Positions 63,196 through 64,000 of a stretch of DNA of 64,000 nucleotides are shown here, piece after piece. Location: assembly GCF_000631985.1 (NCBI RefSeq), contig NZ_JFYN01000001.1, positions 558,001 to 622,000 of the forward strand, read 5' to 3'. The position numbers and the translations under genes are program-made. Numbering within the stretch: position 1 is the stretch's first letter; each line of letters begins with the position of its first letter. Origin of the DNA: Pseudomonas sp. RIT288. GTDB lineage: Bacteria > Pseudomonadota > Gammaproteobacteria > Pseudomonadales > Pseudomonadaceae. Under the pieces are notes generated by a model. The model saw nothing but the letters and a program-made list of their open reading frames with translations, did not search any database and had not been told where the DNA came from.

Positions 63196-64000
63196 TCAGG
63201 GGTGATAAATGTCGTCGCGGGTCCACGGCAGTTCATGGCTGCCATCCGGATGCGCCTTCACTGCCAGAATCTGATGCAGATTGATCCAGCCACGGGCGAA
63301 CGCATAGGCACACCCGGCCAGATACAGGCGCCAGATGCGCAGCGCCTGATCCGGCACCAGTTTCCCGGCCGCTTCGAGGTTGTCCTCAAGACGCTCGCTC
63401 CAGTGATCCAGCGTGCGCGCGTAATGCAGGCGCAGGCTTTCGACGTCGACGATCTCCAGCCCGGCTTCACTGATCTCGGCGGAGATCATCGCCAGATGCG
63501 GCAGCTCGCCGTTGGGGAACACGTATTTCTCGATGAAGTCGCCGGCACCGCGTCCTACCGGACGGCCGTCGGTGTGTTTGGCGGTGATGCCGTGGTTCAT
63601 CACCAGACCGCCCTCCTTCACCGCGCCGAACAGGACCTTGCAGTATTCGGCGAGGTTGGCGTGGCCGACGTGTTCGAACATGCCGACGCTGACCACCTTG
63701 TCGAAACGGCCGTCCTGCGGCAGGTCGCGGTAGTCGAGCAATTGCAGTTCAACCTGATCTTCCAGAGCCTCGGCCTTGACCCGCTCACGGGCCAGTTCCA
63801 GCTGTTCCTTGCTCAGGGTGATGCCGAACACTTTGGCGCCGAATTCACGCGCCGCGTAACGCGCCAGACCACCCCAGCCACAACCGACATCCAGCAGATA
63901 ATCACCGGGCTGCAAACGTAGTTTGCGACACAGATGCCGGAACTTGGCTTGCTGCGCCTGTTCGAGGGTTTCGCTGCCAGTTTCGAAATACGCGCAGGAA
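63196..64000 (-). CDS. cfa: Cyclopropane-fatty-acyl-phospholipid synthase, 3' part
   Basis: The window ends inside this gene; 268 codons of the C-terminal part are present and the N terminus lies beyond the window. The SAM-binding motif DVGCGWGGLARYAA, with an upstream SCAYFETGSETLEQAQ segment, and VGMFEHVGHANL are typical of the family, which adds a methylene bridge from SAM to unsaturated phospholipid acyl chains. The C-terminal helices (LHYARTLDHWSERL, WRLYLAGCAYAF) also match. It is convergent with the cardiolipin synthase gene. Confidence 0.92.
   Translation of the reverse strand, partial: SCAYFETGSETLEQAQQAKFRHLCRKLRLQPGDYLLDVGCGWGGLARYAAREFGAKVFGITLSKEQLELARERVKAEALEDQVELQLLDYRDLPQDGRFDKVVSVGMFEHVGHANLAEYCKVLFGAVKEGGLVMNHGITAKHTDGRPVGRGAGDFIEKYVFPNGELPHLAMISAEISEAGLEIVDVESLRLHYARTLDHWSERLEDNLEAAGKLVPDQALRIWRLYLAGCAYAFARGWINLHQILAVKAHPDGSHELPWTRDDIYHP

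Overview
The window is 64 kb of GC-rich chromosome from a Pseudomonas, most likely of the P. fluorescens group. Three things point there: many genes match the order I remember from P. aeruginosa (purK-purE-LysR-aspA, pycBA-LysR-RpiR, GGDEF/EAL-uvrD, aphA with its polyamine-binding partner, amiA-folE2-carbonic anhydrase-pyrQ); intergenic gaps carry Pseudomonas-type REP doublets (11 found); and promoters carry a Zur box typical of the genus. No rRNA, tRNA, insertion sequence, prophage or CRISPR array was seen.

Layout. 0-13 kb is metabolic: a thioesterase fragment, hexose-phosphate mutarotase, two small envelope genes, purEK with a terminator-like hairpin in its leader, a HypT-like LysR gene divergent from aspA, an alanine/glycine symporter, asparaginase I, an AraC regulator, and aphA overlapping a polyamine-binding protein. 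13.4-22.5 kb holds two tandem paralogous giant proteins (about 1,520 aa each) that resemble the DUF6543 / dermonecrotic-toxin-like family. 22.5-26 kb is a MocR regulator, whose linker DNA contains five DnaA-box-like nonamers, divergent from a paiB-GNAT-GNAT operon. 26-28.7 kb pairs a homocysteine S-methyltransferase with an amino-acid ABC binding protein and permease that lack an ATPase. 28.7-33.3 kb looks accessory: a hipA-hipB toxin-antitoxin pair, about 500 bp of more AT-rich DNA, and an autotransporter with 29 perfect PQQ repeats.

33.4-46.6 kb is core again: two-subunit pyruvate carboxylase and its divergent LysR regulator, an RpiR regulator preceded by a HexR-type palindrome, a membrane PAS-GGDEF-EAL protein, uvrD, a single-domain EamA protein, a Tim44-like protein and a SMI1/KNR4 protein. 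46.6-50.7 kb carries a Kef-type antiporter, a thioesterase, pdxY and a DUF3301 gene.

50.6-61 kb is a zinc-starvation island. Two COG0523 GTPases, a DUF1826 protein, a Zur-box-linked secreted protein, the amidase amiA, and a tightly overlapping operon of folE2, a three-gene zinc/manganese-type ABC importer, a gamma-carbonic anhydrase and the alternative dihydroorotase pyrQ are arranged around two Zur boxes. Together they would import zinc, allocate it, and replace zinc-dependent enzymes. The window ends with a DUF3617 protein, cardiolipin synthase and a partial cyclopropane-fatty-acid synthase.

Family names come from sequence recognition by eye; no searches were run.
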